This document shows, piece by piece, positions 16,846 through 25,005 of a stretch of DNA of 64,000 nucleotides. The notes beneath the pieces were generated by a model, which did no database searches, was not told the origin of the DNA, and was given only the letters and a program-made list of their open reading frames with translations. A program made the translations under genes and the position numbers. The stretch comes from Deltaproteobacteria bacterium. GTDB lineage: Bacteria; Desulfobacterota; Desulfobaccia; Desulfobaccales; 0-14-0-80-60-11. Each line of letters begins with the position of its first letter. Position 1 is the first letter of the stretch. The DNA lies in contig JASEFS010000013.1 in NCBI GenBank assembly GCA_030018495.1, forward strand, positions 1 to 64,000, given 5' to 3'.

Positions 16846-17904
16846 TCAGGTTTTTAAACATTTTTTTACAAATCCACTGTTGTCATTTTTATATGGCAAT
16901 TGATTTATGGCAGCCAGGACTTCCTCTACCCCGATATCTTCCACTTTCCCGGAAGAAACCAACACGCGGTGGGGGGTGTGCCAGGGATACCAGTTTGAGG
17001 CCTTGCCCGGATTCATTAAAGCCACCATCGGCTTTTTAGCCGCGGCCGCTATATGAAGGGAGCCTGTATCCAGGGTCAATGCTGCATCAACGCCATGAAG
17101 CGCGGCAATCAGCGCTCCCAGGCTGAAGGTGGGATAGGCTAAGACGCCGCCTTGAAAGCGCCTGATAATTTCTGCGGCCGACTCATCGTCGCCGGGATAG
17201 GTGGGGCTTTTTTCGGAGCCGGGAGCCCAGAGGATAAGCACCTCCATGGCGCCTTGGGCCAGGAGGCGCTCGATCAGGGCGATAAACTTTGCCACCGGCC
17301 ACCGGTTGTGCCTGATGCGGGCGCTGATGGCCAGGGCCAGGAGAGGCCTGTCCCAGTGACGGCGGCCGGTGGCTAAGAACGCGGCGAACTTTGCCACCTC
17401 GGATGCCTCCGGCTCCAAAACCATCTCACCCGGCTCGCCGGTTATACCCAGGGGGGCCAGGAGTCTGTATACCTTCATGACCTCATGTTCCGGCTCCCGC
17501 GTCTCCGGTATGGCTACATTGTAAAAAAACCGGCCCTGGCCGTCCCGGCAGTAGCCGATGCGCTTCCTGGCTCCGGTATAAAAAGTAAAGTGAGACAGGG
17601 TGCGGTTGTACATGCCGCAGCCGATGGCTACGTCATAGCTTTCCCGGCGGATTTGCCGGAACAGCTTGAAATTTTCCCAGAGGACCGCAAACTTGTGACG
17701 CTCCAAAGCATGCTTGGGCTTCTGAAAGACATAAACTTTGTCAATGTCGGGGTGGTTGGCGATCACTTGCGCATTATACGTGTTGACCAGGATGCTCAGG
17801 CGGGCCCGCGGGAAGCGTTGCCGCACCGCCCGGATAGCCGGGGTGGTGCACACCAGGTCCCCGATGTTATCCCGGCGGATGAAGATGATCTTTTGGAGGT
17901 CCAT
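16846..17904 (-). CDS. glycosyltransferase family 9 (heptosyltransferase-like)
   Basis: A 352-residue GT9 enzyme that transfers heptose or a related sugar from an ADP-sugar to the LPS core, acting on the inner leaflet. The ATG at 17904 starts the canonical MDLQKIIFIRRDNIGDLV (N-terminal Rossmann with GD loop); a longer frame to 17949 is less likely. The C-terminal domain shows LTLDTGSLHIAAAAKKPMVALM, where family members have DTG/S.H.A.A.G.P.V.L. gmhA elsewhere in the window makes the heptose precursor, so LPS core synthesis is consistent. Monocistronic. Confidence 0.85.
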   Translation of the reverse strand: MDLQKIIFIRRDNIGDLVCTTPAIRAVRQRFPRARLSILVNTYNAQVIANHPDIDKVYVFQKPKHALERHKFAVLWENFKLFRQIRRESYDVAIGCGMYNRTLSHFTFYTGARKRIGYCRDGQGRFFYNVAIPETREPEHEVMKVYRLLAPLGITGEPGEMVLEPEASEVAKFAAFLATGRRHWDRPLLALAISARIRHNRWPVAKFIALIERLLAQGAMEVLILWAPGSEKSPTYPGDDESAAEIIRRFQGGVLAYPTFSLGALIAALHGVDAALTLDTGSLHIAAAAKKPMVALMNPGKASNWYPWHTPHRVLVSSGKVEDIGVEEVLAAINQLPYKNDNSGFVKKCLKT

Positions 17905-17949
17905 TACGGCCGGAGACAAGACTTTATTTGTTTGCCGATGCATTGACAA

Positions 17950-18087
17950 GATGAGGCATCGCCCCCATCCCGGACCCTTCCCCCAACTTCCTAAGGGGGA
18001 TGAGGGAGCTTGAGGGAGGGGCGGTGTTCCCCGGCTCTCCTCCCGGTCGCGGTTATGACTTAAAAATAATATGTTGCGTCGATTTAC
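17950..18087. repeat. C/G-rich intergenic repeat, no gene
   Basis: Contains CCCCCAACTTCCTAAGGGGG and further G-rich text (GAGGGAGC repeated), an imperfect inverted repeat of a kind common in intergenic DNA. It may help end the methyltransferase transcript. No T tract is visible. Confidence 0.4.
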
Positions 18088-19263
18088 TCAACCTCTATTT
18101 TCCCCCCACACCGCAAAGACCGGGTCTGAGTGGAGCAACTGCGGGTAATAGCGGTCCGTGCCGGGACGGGGCCAGCCTCGGGAAGAGTAGGTTTCGAGGT
18201 CGGTAAAAGCCCCGGAGCGCAGGAAGTATTCCAGGACCAGGCCGACCCGCTCGAATTCTGCGAGTTCCGTCCAGATCCTGATCGCCTTGGGGGGAAACCA
18301 GCGGTGGGAAAACGTCTGGATATGGAGGCCGCCGGGTTTCAAAATCCGGGCGATCTCCGCGAAAATATCGAATGGCCGGACCAGATATTCCACCGAGAGA
18401 TTGCAGATGACCGCATCAAACACCCCGTCCGCGAAAGGCAGGCGCGGCTCCAAATTAAGGTCGTGCACGACATAGTCGCTCAATTGGGTATTGCGGCACA
18501 GTTCTTCTTCGTTCAGCCCCAGACCGATAACTTTGAGCGGCATCGTTTCGGGCAGGTGCGACTGCCAGCTGCTCATCAGGTCCAGCACCTCGGTTTCCGG
18601 CTTGAGGAGACGTTCATAGAGGGCGGTTATCGAATCCCGGGCCTTGGCGTCAACGTGGCTCACCAAGCGGGACTTTTCATAAAAAACCGTGTCAATCTCC
18701 TCATCAGGCCTGACAAACGGCTCGTCTGCAAAAAAATCCGTGGGAAGACCCCGCCACCGGGCCTGCATGCCAGGGCCGGAAGTGGCGAGATTCAGCCAGT
18801 CCCGGCATTCGCCCCCGGTCTCCGAGCGCTTTTCGACAACGCCTAAAACTTCGACTTCCATCTTGAACTTCACCCCGGCCAGGGGATGATTAAAATCAGC
18901 GGCAAAATGCCGGGGCTCGATGCCGACGCAGCGCCAGGGCACGATGCTGCCCGAATAGCCGGGGAGCAGCCCTCGGGGATAAAACCTTCCAAACCGAGGT
19001 GTTTCCCGCCCGCCCCGGAAACTTCGCAAAGGGAAACGAAAAATTTTATCAGGATCGTACCTCTCGATGAGCCGGCCTTCCTCCAGAATGTGGATACGGG
19101 TTCCTGCCCGGAGATCATTCAAAGCTTCACGCAGGCCGGGCGGCAGAATATCCGCGTCCCGCCAGATATTGCAGGGAACAAAATATTCCTCCTGATGCCG
19201 GGCCTCCTGGCTGCGCCAGGTCAGGCGCCACAGCATGTTGACCACGCGCTTGTCGATTTTCAT
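18088..19263 (-). CDS. SlyD/FKBP-like domain fused to an S-adenosylmethionine methyltransferase
   Basis: A 391-residue two-domain protein. Residues about 28-145 resemble SlyD-type FKBP: ILPPGLREALNDLRAGTRIHI, then ERYDPDKIFRFPLRSF, and the signature DFNHPLAGVKFKMEVEVL. Residues about 215-391 form a class I methyltransferase: DLMSSWQSHLP replaces the usual GxGxG, then VIGLGLNEEEL, DLNLEPRLPF, FDAVICNLSVEYL and ILKPGG. The DLMSSW...SHLP motif defines an uncharacterised methyltransferase family also known from plants. The fusion suggests that a folding or proline-isomerase module presents a protein substrate; this is inference. ATG 19263 is preferred to an upstream TTG at 19284. Confidence 0.8.
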   Translation of the reverse strand: MKIDKRVVNMLWRLTWRSQEARHQEEYFVPCNIWRDADILPPGLREALNDLRAGTRIHILEEGRLIERYDPDKIFRFPLRSFRGGRETPRFGRFYPRGLLPGYSGSIVPWRCVGIEPRHFAADFNHPLAGVKFKMEVEVLGVVEKRSETGGECRDWLNLATSGPGMQARWRGLPTDFFADEPFVRPDEEIDTVFYEKSRLVSHVDAKARDSITALYERLLKPETEVLDLMSSWQSHLPETMPLKVIGLGLNEEELCRNTQLSDYVVHDLNLEPRLPFADGVFDAVICNLSVEYLVRPFDIFAEIARILKPGGLHIQTFSHRWFPPKAIRIWTELAEFERVGLVLEYFLRSGAFTDLETYSSRGWPRPGTDRYYPQLLHSDPVFAVWGENRG

Positions 19264-19356
19264 GTCGTCTGATTTTTTTTCCAAGAAGCTTTCAGTCGCC
19301 GATCATCAGAATCGGGGAATTATCCAGGACCAGAAAGAGCAGGCGGCGATCAGATT

Positions 19357-20283
19357 TTATGACCTTTTATTTTTCTGAAGCCGCTGCCGGCGAATCTCAA
19401 AGAGAAACACCGCGCCTGCCGCGGCGGCGTTCAGGGAATTGATTGCCGGGGCGGATAAGGGAATAGCCGCAACCGCGTCGCACTGCCGGCGCACTCTGGG
19501 CCGCAGACCCTTGTCTTCGCTGCCGATGACCACCACCAGGGGCACGGTCAGGTCAATATCATAGAGATTTTGGGGCGCCTTGGCGTCACTGCCGACAATC
19601 CATAGCCCTGCCTCTTTCAACCGCATCAGGCTGTCGGCCAGGTTGGTCACCCGGTAAATCTTTAAGGATTCCAAGGCCCCGGCGCCTGCTTTCATAACAG
19701 CCGGAGTGACTCCCACGGCGCGGTCCTTGGGGATGATAAGTCCATGCGCGCCCGCGGCCAGGGCGCTGCGGCAAAGGTTTCCCAGGTTCATGGGGTCCGT
19801 GATGCCGTCCGCGGCCACCAGGATGGCGGGTTCGCTCAAGGCCGCCAGATGCTCCAGCAGTTCCGCCATTTGAAAGTAGCGGTAACTGCCGCGGCGGGCC
19901 ACAATGCCTTGATGGTGCGCCGTCCCTGCCAGGCGGTCCAGAGCGGCCCTCTCCTGAACGCGCCAGCGCACCCCCAGGCTTTGGGCCAGTTGACGTGCTT
20001 CACTCACCCAATTTCCCTTTACGCCCCGGGCGATGATCACCTCTTCCACCGGATTGTCCTCAGCATGGCGCAAAGCCGCCAGAACAGGATGGCGCCCGTA
20101 AATGATGCCGCTCACGTACCGTTTGCCTGAAAAGGACCCTTGGCTTAAAACCTCAGGCCGCTTCCTGACCTCCTGATTTTTAAATTCAGGGGAACTCCCG
20201 GTTCCCCTCCCATAATTCCGGGAAGCGGCACATATATGGCTTCTCCCGGCTGTTACTTTCGTCGCAATATTAGGTATAATCAT
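19357..20283 (-). CDS. rlmB: TrmH/SpoU-family RNA 2'-O-methyltransferase (RlmB-like)
   Basis: SPOUT methyltransferase, probably for 23S rRNA G2251. The core begins at VSGIIYGRHPVLAALRH and carries the three SpoU motifs: DGITDPMNLGNLCRSALAAG, VVVIGSEDKGLRP and PLSAPAINSLNAAAAGAVFLFE (the last with the conserved SLNVSxA-like loop). The frame is open from ATG 20283, giving 308 residues, but the first 50 residues look non-conserved; a GTG at 20115 is the likely alternative start. It is divergent from the recombinase gene. Whether it is RlmB or the related TrmH cannot be told from sequence alone. Confidence 0.85.
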   Translation of the reverse strand: MIIPNIATKVTAGRSHICAASRNYGRGTGSSPEFKNQEVRKRPEVLSQGSFSGKRYVSGIIYGRHPVLAALRHAEDNPVEEVIIARGVKGNWVSEARQLAQSLGVRWRVQERAALDRLAGTAHHQGIVARRGSYRYFQMAELLEHLAALSEPAILVAADGITDPMNLGNLCRSALAAGAHGLIIPKDRAVGVTPAVMKAGAGALESLKIYRVTNLADSLMRLKEAGLWIVGSDAKAPQNLYDIDLTVPLVVVIGSEDKGLRPRVRRQCDAVAAIPLSAPAINSLNAAAAGAVFLFEIRRQRLQKNKRS

Positions 20284-20308
20284 CTAAGATAGTACAGAGT
20301 TCAAGTCT

Positions 20309-21571
20309 ATGCTTGCGGAAGTTCAACTATTTCTTAAGGACCTGCAGCGCCAGGAACTGCCCCCCGCGGTGTGGGAGGCCTACGTCCAGGATTTAGGGGA
20401 ATTACTCAATTTTCTCCAGGACCTGGGCCGCGCCCATTGGTCCGCGGTAGAGGCTGAAGATATCCAGAAATACCTGCAAACCTTGAAGGACCGGGGCATC
20501 CCGCGCTCCAGCCTGGACCGCCGCCTGAAGGTTCTCCGCGGTTTTAACGATTTTCTTCTCCAGGGCCGCTGCATTGCCGCCAGCCTGCTGCCGGCCGCCG
20601 CGCCAGACGCCTCTCCCTCCCAGGTACTGAGCCAGCCGGAATTGCAGGCCCTCCTGACCGAACTGGCCGAAGCCGGTCCGGATCATCTGGACGAGATGCT
20701 GGAGCAGTTCTATCATTATTTAGGGGTGGAACGCGGCCTGGCCTCCCTCACCCTGGAGTCTTATGCCGGCGATCTCCAGGATTTCCGGGAATTTTTGGAC
20801 CGGCTGGGCCGCACTGCCTGGGAAGAGGTAACGCTGGCCGACCTGCAAAACTATTTGGCGGAACTGGCGGCCAGGGGTCTGGCCCCCACCAGCCGGGCCC
20901 GGCGCTTGTCGGCCTTGCGCCAGTTCTTCCGCTTTCTGCAGCAGGAAGAAAAGCTGGCGGCCAACCCGGTGGAGCTCCTGGACTCCCCGCGGCTGCCCAT
21001 GAAGTTGCCGGAGGTGCTCAGCGAATCGGAAGTGGAGGCCCTGCTGGCCGCGGCCGACCCCTCCACGCCCCTGGGACTCAGGGATGCGGCCCTGCTGGAG
21101 GTGCTTTACGCCACCGGCCTCAGGGTCTCCGAGCTGGTGGGCCTGACTCTCAAGCAGGTGGACCTGCGCCGGGGGGTGGTGCGGCCCCTGGGCAAGGGGC
21201 GCAAGGAGCGCCTGGTGCCCATGGTCCCTCAGGCCGTGGAAAAATTGCGCCGGTACCTCAAGGAGGGGAGACCCCGATTGCTCAAGGATAAAGACAGCCC
21301 GTTTGTTTTTCTGAACAGCCGCGGCGGCCCCCTGACGCGCCAGGGTTTTTGGAAGATTCTGCGCAACTATGCCAGAAAGGCCAACGTCAGGCAATTGAGC
21401 CCCCATGTTCTGCGCCACTCCTTTGCCACGCATTTGCTCTCCCGGGGGGCGAATCTCCGGGTCCTGCAATTGCTCCTGGGCCACGCGGACCTGGCCACCA
21501 CCCAAATCTACACGCACCTGGAGGCCGAACGCCTCAAGGCCGCCCACCAGAAGGCGCATCCCAGATCATGA
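20309..21571 (+). CDS. XerC/XerD-type tyrosine recombinase with a duplicated N-terminal domain
   Basis: Site-specific recombinase of the Xer family, which resolves chromosome dimers at dif. It is 420 residues, about 120 longer than usual. The catalytic set is complete: R272 (ATGLRVSEL), K296 (GKGRKER), H366 and R369 (SPHVLRHSF), H392 (LGHADL) and nucleophile Y401 (TQIYTHL). The normal core-binding domain is at about 129-225. A second SAM-like domain occupies about 5-95, followed by VLSQPELQALL (106-116), which mirrors the VLSESEVEALL linker at 236-246, so the N-terminal unit looks tandemly duplicated and diverged. Its TGA stop overlaps the next ATG (ATGA). It may be the cell's Xer enzyme or a lineage variant. 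Confidence 0.88.
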   Translation: MLAEVQLFLKDLQRQELPPAVWEAYVQDLGELLNFLQDLGRAHWSAVEAEDIQKYLQTLKDRGIPRSSLDRRLKVLRGFNDFLLQGRCIAASLLPAAAPDASPSQVLSQPELQALLTELAEAGPDHLDEMLEQFYHYLGVERGLASLTLESYAGDLQDFREFLDRLGRTAWEEVTLADLQNYLAELAARGLAPTSRARRLSALRQFFRFLQQEEKLAANPVELLDSPRLPMKLPEVLSESEVEALLAAADPSTPLGLRDAALLEVLYATGLRVSELVGLTLKQVDLRRGVVRPLGKGRKERLVPMVPQAVEKLRRYLKEGRPRLLKDKDSPFVFLNSRGGPLTRQGFWKILRNYARKANVRQLSPHVLRHSFATHLLSRGANLRVLQLLLGHADLATTQIYTHLEAERLKAAHQKAHPRS

Positions 21572-24267
21572 GCCCTAATCGCCCTGCGCCGCGCCGCACT
21601 CTGGAGGTCATCACCACCCATTTAAATGCGGATTTCGACGCCCTGGCCTCCATGGTGGCCGCCAAGAAGCTCTATCCCGACGCGCTGCTGGTCTTTCCCG
21701 GCGCTCAGGAGGGCAGCCTCAGGGACTTCTTCGTGCGCTCCAGCTTCTACTTCCTGGATTTCACCCGAGCCAAACATGTGGCTCCCGAGGAAATCAAGCG
21801 CCTTATCCTGGTGGACACCCGCCAGCTTTCCCGCATCGGCAAATTCGCGGACGCGGCCCTTTCCGGGGAAGTGGACATTCACGTTTACGACCATCATCCC
21901 GACAGCCCCGAGGACGTTCACGGCAGCGTCGAGGTGGTTGAGCCTTTAGGCTCCACCACCGCCATTCTCACCCGGATTCTCCGGGAAAAAGGCGCGGAGC
22001 CCACACCCCAGGAGGCCACCATCATGGTCCTGGGAATCTTCGAAGATACGGGTTCTTTCACCTTTTCCTCCACCACCCCGGAGGATTTGGAGGCTGCTGC
22101 CTACCTCCTGCGCCGGGGCGCCGACCTCAATGTGGTGGCGGAAATGGTCACCCGGGAGCTGACCGCTGAACAAGTGTCCCTGCTGAACGAGCTTATCCAA
22201 AACCTCAGCACCTTCAAAGTCAACAATATAGAGGTGGTTATCGCCCGGGGCGCCACTTCCCAGTATGTGGCCGATTTCGCGGTCTTGGCCCACAAGCTCA
22301 TGGATATGGAAAATATCCAGGTGCTTTTCGCCCTGGCCCAAATGGAGGAGCGGGTCTACATCGTTGGCCGCAGCCGCATCCCGGAAGTCAATGTGGCCGA
22401 AATTCTCGGCGAGCTGGGCGGCGGCGGCCATGAATACGCCGCGTCTGCTGCGATCAAGGGCAAGCCCCTGTCCCAGGTGGAAGAAAAGCTCAAACAGGTG
22501 TTGCAGACCCATATTCACCCCCAGCGCCGGGCTCGGGAGATCATGTCGTTCCCGGTCAAGTCGATCGAGCCGACAGCCACTTTGGAAACCGCGGAGCTCC
22601 TTCTCAACCGCTACAGCGTCAACGCCCTGCCGGTCATCGATAACGGCCAGCTTTTGGGGATGATCAACCGGCAGACCGTGGAAAAAGGCATCTATCACGG
22701 CCTTAAAAGCCACCAGGTCCGCGATTACATGACCCACCCCATTGCCACGGTGGGGCCGGAAGCCACCCTGGCCGAAATCCGGGAGGCCCTGGTCATCAAC
22801 AAGCAGCGCCTCCTGCCCGTGGTCGCCGACGGCCGGGTCATCGGGGTGATCAGCCGCACCGATCTCCTGCACCTGCTCATCGACCATGAGGAAGAGGCTC
22901 AATGGGCCCAGCCCCTGCGCAAGAAAAACATCGTCAGCATGATGCGGGAGCGCCTCCCCGCCCATATCCTGAAGATTCTCGAGCAGGTAGGGAGAGTAGC
23001 CGAAGAGCTGGGTTACCACGCCTACGCGGTGGGCGGCTTTGTCCGGGACCTGTTCCTCAAGGAGGAGAACCTGGACATCGACATCGTCATCGAAGGGGAC
23101 GGCGTGGAGTTCGCCCGGCGTTTTGCGGCGCGCTACGGCGCCCGGGCCCGCATATTTCAAAAATTCAAGACCGCAGTCATTATTTTCCCGGACGGCTTCA
23201 AGATCGACGTGGCCACGGCGCGCACCGAATATTATGAAGCCCCGGGGGCCCTGCCCGTGGTGGAATACAGCTCCATCAAGATGGACCTCTACCGCCGGGA
23301 TTTCACCATCAACACCCTGGCCATAAATTTGAATCCCGGGGAGTTCGGCACCCTGCTGGATTTTTTCGGGGCCACCCGGGACCTGAAGGAGCGGCGCTTA
23401 AGCGTGCTGCACAACCTGAGCTTCGTGGAAGATCCCACCCGGGTGTTCCGGGCCATCCGCTTTGAGCAGCGCTTCGGCTTCCGCATCAGCAAGCTGACGC
23501 TCAACCTGATCCAGAACGCGGTGAGAAACAACTTTTTCGACCGCCTGTCGGGTCCGCGCCTGTTTCAGGAGTTAAAGCTCATTCTGTCCGAGGAAAATCC
23601 CATCCCCGCCGTCGCCCGCCTGGCGGAGTTGGACCTGCTCAAAGCCCTGCACCCCCGCCTTTGGTTTGACGAAGGCACCCGGGCAATGCTGGAGCGGGTG
23701 CAGGCGGTGCTCTCCTGGTTCGACTTGCTGTATCTGGATGAAACTTATGACAAATGGCTGGTCTATTTCCTGGGTTTGGTGGAACCCCTCAAGCCCGAGG
23801 AACTTAAGGAAATGATGATGCGTTTCAAGCCTTCCCCCAAGGTGGCGGCGGCCATCTTGACCGGCAAAGAAGGCGCGGACCAGGCCCTGCTGAAACTCTT
23901 CCGCTTGGGGGATGAGCCCAGGCGGAGCCAGATTTATCACCTGCTATCCCCGTTGGCCACGGAATATCTCCTTTACATGATGGCCAAGTCCCGCCAGGAG
24001 GCTTCCCGCCGCGCCATTTCCTTGTATTTCACCCACTTGAAGCACTTGAAGCCGGAATTGAAAGGGCGGGACCTTATCGCTCTCGGTTATCAGCCCGGTC
24101 CCCAGATCAGCGAAATGCTCAAACTCCTCCACGAAGCCCGCTTGAATGAGGAGGTGCAGACCATCGGCCAGGAGTTGGCGCTGATTCGCCAGCATTACGG
24201 CAGGGGAGGCGGGAGGGCCACGGGGGAGGAAATGCGGCCCGAAGAGTCAGCCGAGGGCATTTCCTGA
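21568..24267 (+). CDS. DHH-CBS-tRNA nucleotidyltransferase (CC- or A-adding type)
   Basis: An 899-residue multidomain protein. In order: DHH phosphoesterase domain (THLNADFDALASM at 17-29, YDHHPDS with DHH 108-110); DHHA1 domain with GGGGH (284-288); two CBS modules (about 320-440); and a class II poly(A)/CCA nucleotidyltransferase from about 475 (GG at 489-490, DxD metal ligands D503 and D505, RRDFTINTLAI, EDPTRVFRAIRFEQRF) with helical tail. In several bacteria such long enzymes split CCA addition into A-adding and CC-adding forms, so this may add only part of CCA. The ATG overlaps the recombinase stop by 4 bases, and the two are translationally coupled. Confidence 0.93.
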   Translation: MSPNRPAPRRTLEVITTHLNADFDALASMVAAKKLYPDALLVFPGAQEGSLRDFFVRSSFYFLDFTRAKHVAPEEIKRLILVDTRQLSRIGKFADAALSGEVDIHVYDHHPDSPEDVHGSVEVVEPLGSTTAILTRILREKGAEPTPQEATIMVLGIFEDTGSFTFSSTTPEDLEAAAYLLRRGADLNVVAEMVTRELTAEQVSLLNELIQNLSTFKVNNIEVVIARGATSQYVADFAVLAHKLMDMENIQVLFALAQMEERVYIVGRSRIPEVNVAEILGELGGGGHEYAASAAIKGKPLSQVEEKLKQVLQTHIHPQRRAREIMSFPVKSIEPTATLETAELLLNRYSVNALPVIDNGQLLGMINRQTVEKGIYHGLKSHQVRDYMTHPIATVGPEATLAEIREALVINKQRLLPVVADGRVIGVISRTDLLHLLIDHEEEAQWAQPLRKKNIVSMMRERLPAHILKILEQVGRVAEELGYHAYAVGGFVRDLFLKEENLDIDIVIEGDGVEFARRFAARYGARARIFQKFKTAVIIFPDGFKIDVATARTEYYEAPGALPVVEYSSIKMDLYRRDFTINTLAINLNPGEFGTLLDFFGATRDLKERRLSVLHNLSFVEDPTRVFRAIRFEQRFGFRISKLTLNLIQNAVRNNFFDRLSGPRLFQELKLILSEENPIPAVARLAELDLLKALHPRLWFDEGTRAMLERVQAVLSWFDLLYLDETYDKWLVYFLGLVEPLKPEELKEMMMRFKPSPKVAAAILTGKEGADQALLKLFRLGDEPRRSQIYHLLSPLATEYLLYMMAKSRQEASRRAISLYFTHLKHLKPELKGRDLIALGYQPGPQISEMLKLLHEARLNEEVQTIGQELALIRQHYGRGGGRATGEEMRPEESAEGIS

Positions 24268-24318
24268 AATAATGCGGTTTTCGGTTTTGAAGGGCGGGGC
24301 GCTGCCCGCCATAAAAAT

Positions 24319-24348
24319 CGGTTCAGCCGCGGCGGCGCGGCTGAACCG
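24319..24348 (-). terminator. terminator after the mutase B12-binding subunit
   Basis: A perfect 13-bp stem CGGTTCAGCCGCG with loop GCGG. On the minus strand it is followed by ATTTTTA; it can also stall the convergent plus-strand transcript. Confidence 0.88.
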
Positions 24349-24367
24349 CATTTGCCTTCACCTCAAT

Positions 24368-24772
24368 TTAATTCTTTTTAACATTTTCCCGGATGTACTT
24401 GATGATGTCGCCGGTGTCCGTGCCGGGGGTGAAGATCTCCGCGATGCCGGCCTGCTTGAGGGCCGGGATGTCTTCATCCGGGATGATGCCGCCGCCCAGC
24501 ACGAGGACATCCTCAATGTTTTTGTTTTTTAAAATTTCCATCACCCGGGGGAACAGATAACCGTGGGCCCCGGACAGGCAGCTCATGGCGATGACGTCCA
24601 CGTCCTCCTGGATGGCCGCGGCCACGATCTGCTCCGGCGTCTGGCGCAGGCCCGTATAGATCACCTCCATGCCGGCGTCCCGGAGCGCGGCGCAAATGAC
24701 CTTGATGCCCCGGTCATGGCCGTCCAACCCCGGTTTGGCGGCCAATACGCGAATTTTCCTGGCTTCTTGCAT
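24368..24772 (-). CDS. methylmalonyl-CoA mutase, B12-binding (C-terminal) subunit
   Basis: A 134-residue cobalamin-binding Rossmann domain encoded apart from the catalytic chain. It has the DxHxxG motif D17-G-H19-D-R-G22 (H19 is the lower cobalt ligand), SCLSGAH and [12 protein letters not shown]. Together with the large subunit it converts succinyl-CoA and methylmalonyl-CoA. Split mutases of this kind are typical of archaea and some Desulfobacterota. It is on the same strand as the large subunit, 233 bases downstream; a terminator follows. Confidence 0.95.
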   Translation of the reverse strand: MQEARKIRVLAAKPGLDGHDRGIKVICAALRDAGMEVIYTGLRQTPEQIVAAAIQEDVDVIAMSCLSGAHGYLFPRVMEILKNKNIEDVLVLGGGIIPDEDIPALKQAGIAEIFTPGTDTGDIIKYIRENVKKN

Positions 24773-25005
24773 GATGCCCTCTCCTTATCCATGGCGCAAT
24801 TTTTTGAGAGCGTGCTCGCTGGCGGGGAGACCCGCTGGGCATTTAGTGCTTAAGCGGCAAGAAAGTTATTCCCCCTCACCCTGACCCTCTCCCCCCAGCG
24901 GGGGAGAGGATTAATAAATTTGGTTTTTTTCTCAAGTAATATTTTTCACATCGAGGCCTTGGCTTACAGCTTACAGCTTATAGCTTATAGCTGACCGCTG
25001 CTTCC
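24773..25005. repeat. intergenic repeats: C/G palindrome and a heptanucleotide array
   Basis: A perfect 10-bp palindrome CCTCTCCCCC-CAGC-GGGGGAGAGG lies at 24886-24909. A period-7 array of GCTTACA and GCTTATA units (two of each, plus a degenerate fifth) lies at 24962-24996. The two mutase genes are thus separated by repeats. Confidence 0.7.

Noticed and set aside
21349-21567. upstream extension of the tRNA nucleotidyltransferase
   Set aside because: It is inside the recombinase gene and has no family similarity; ATG 21568 overlaps the recombinase stop as a coupled start.
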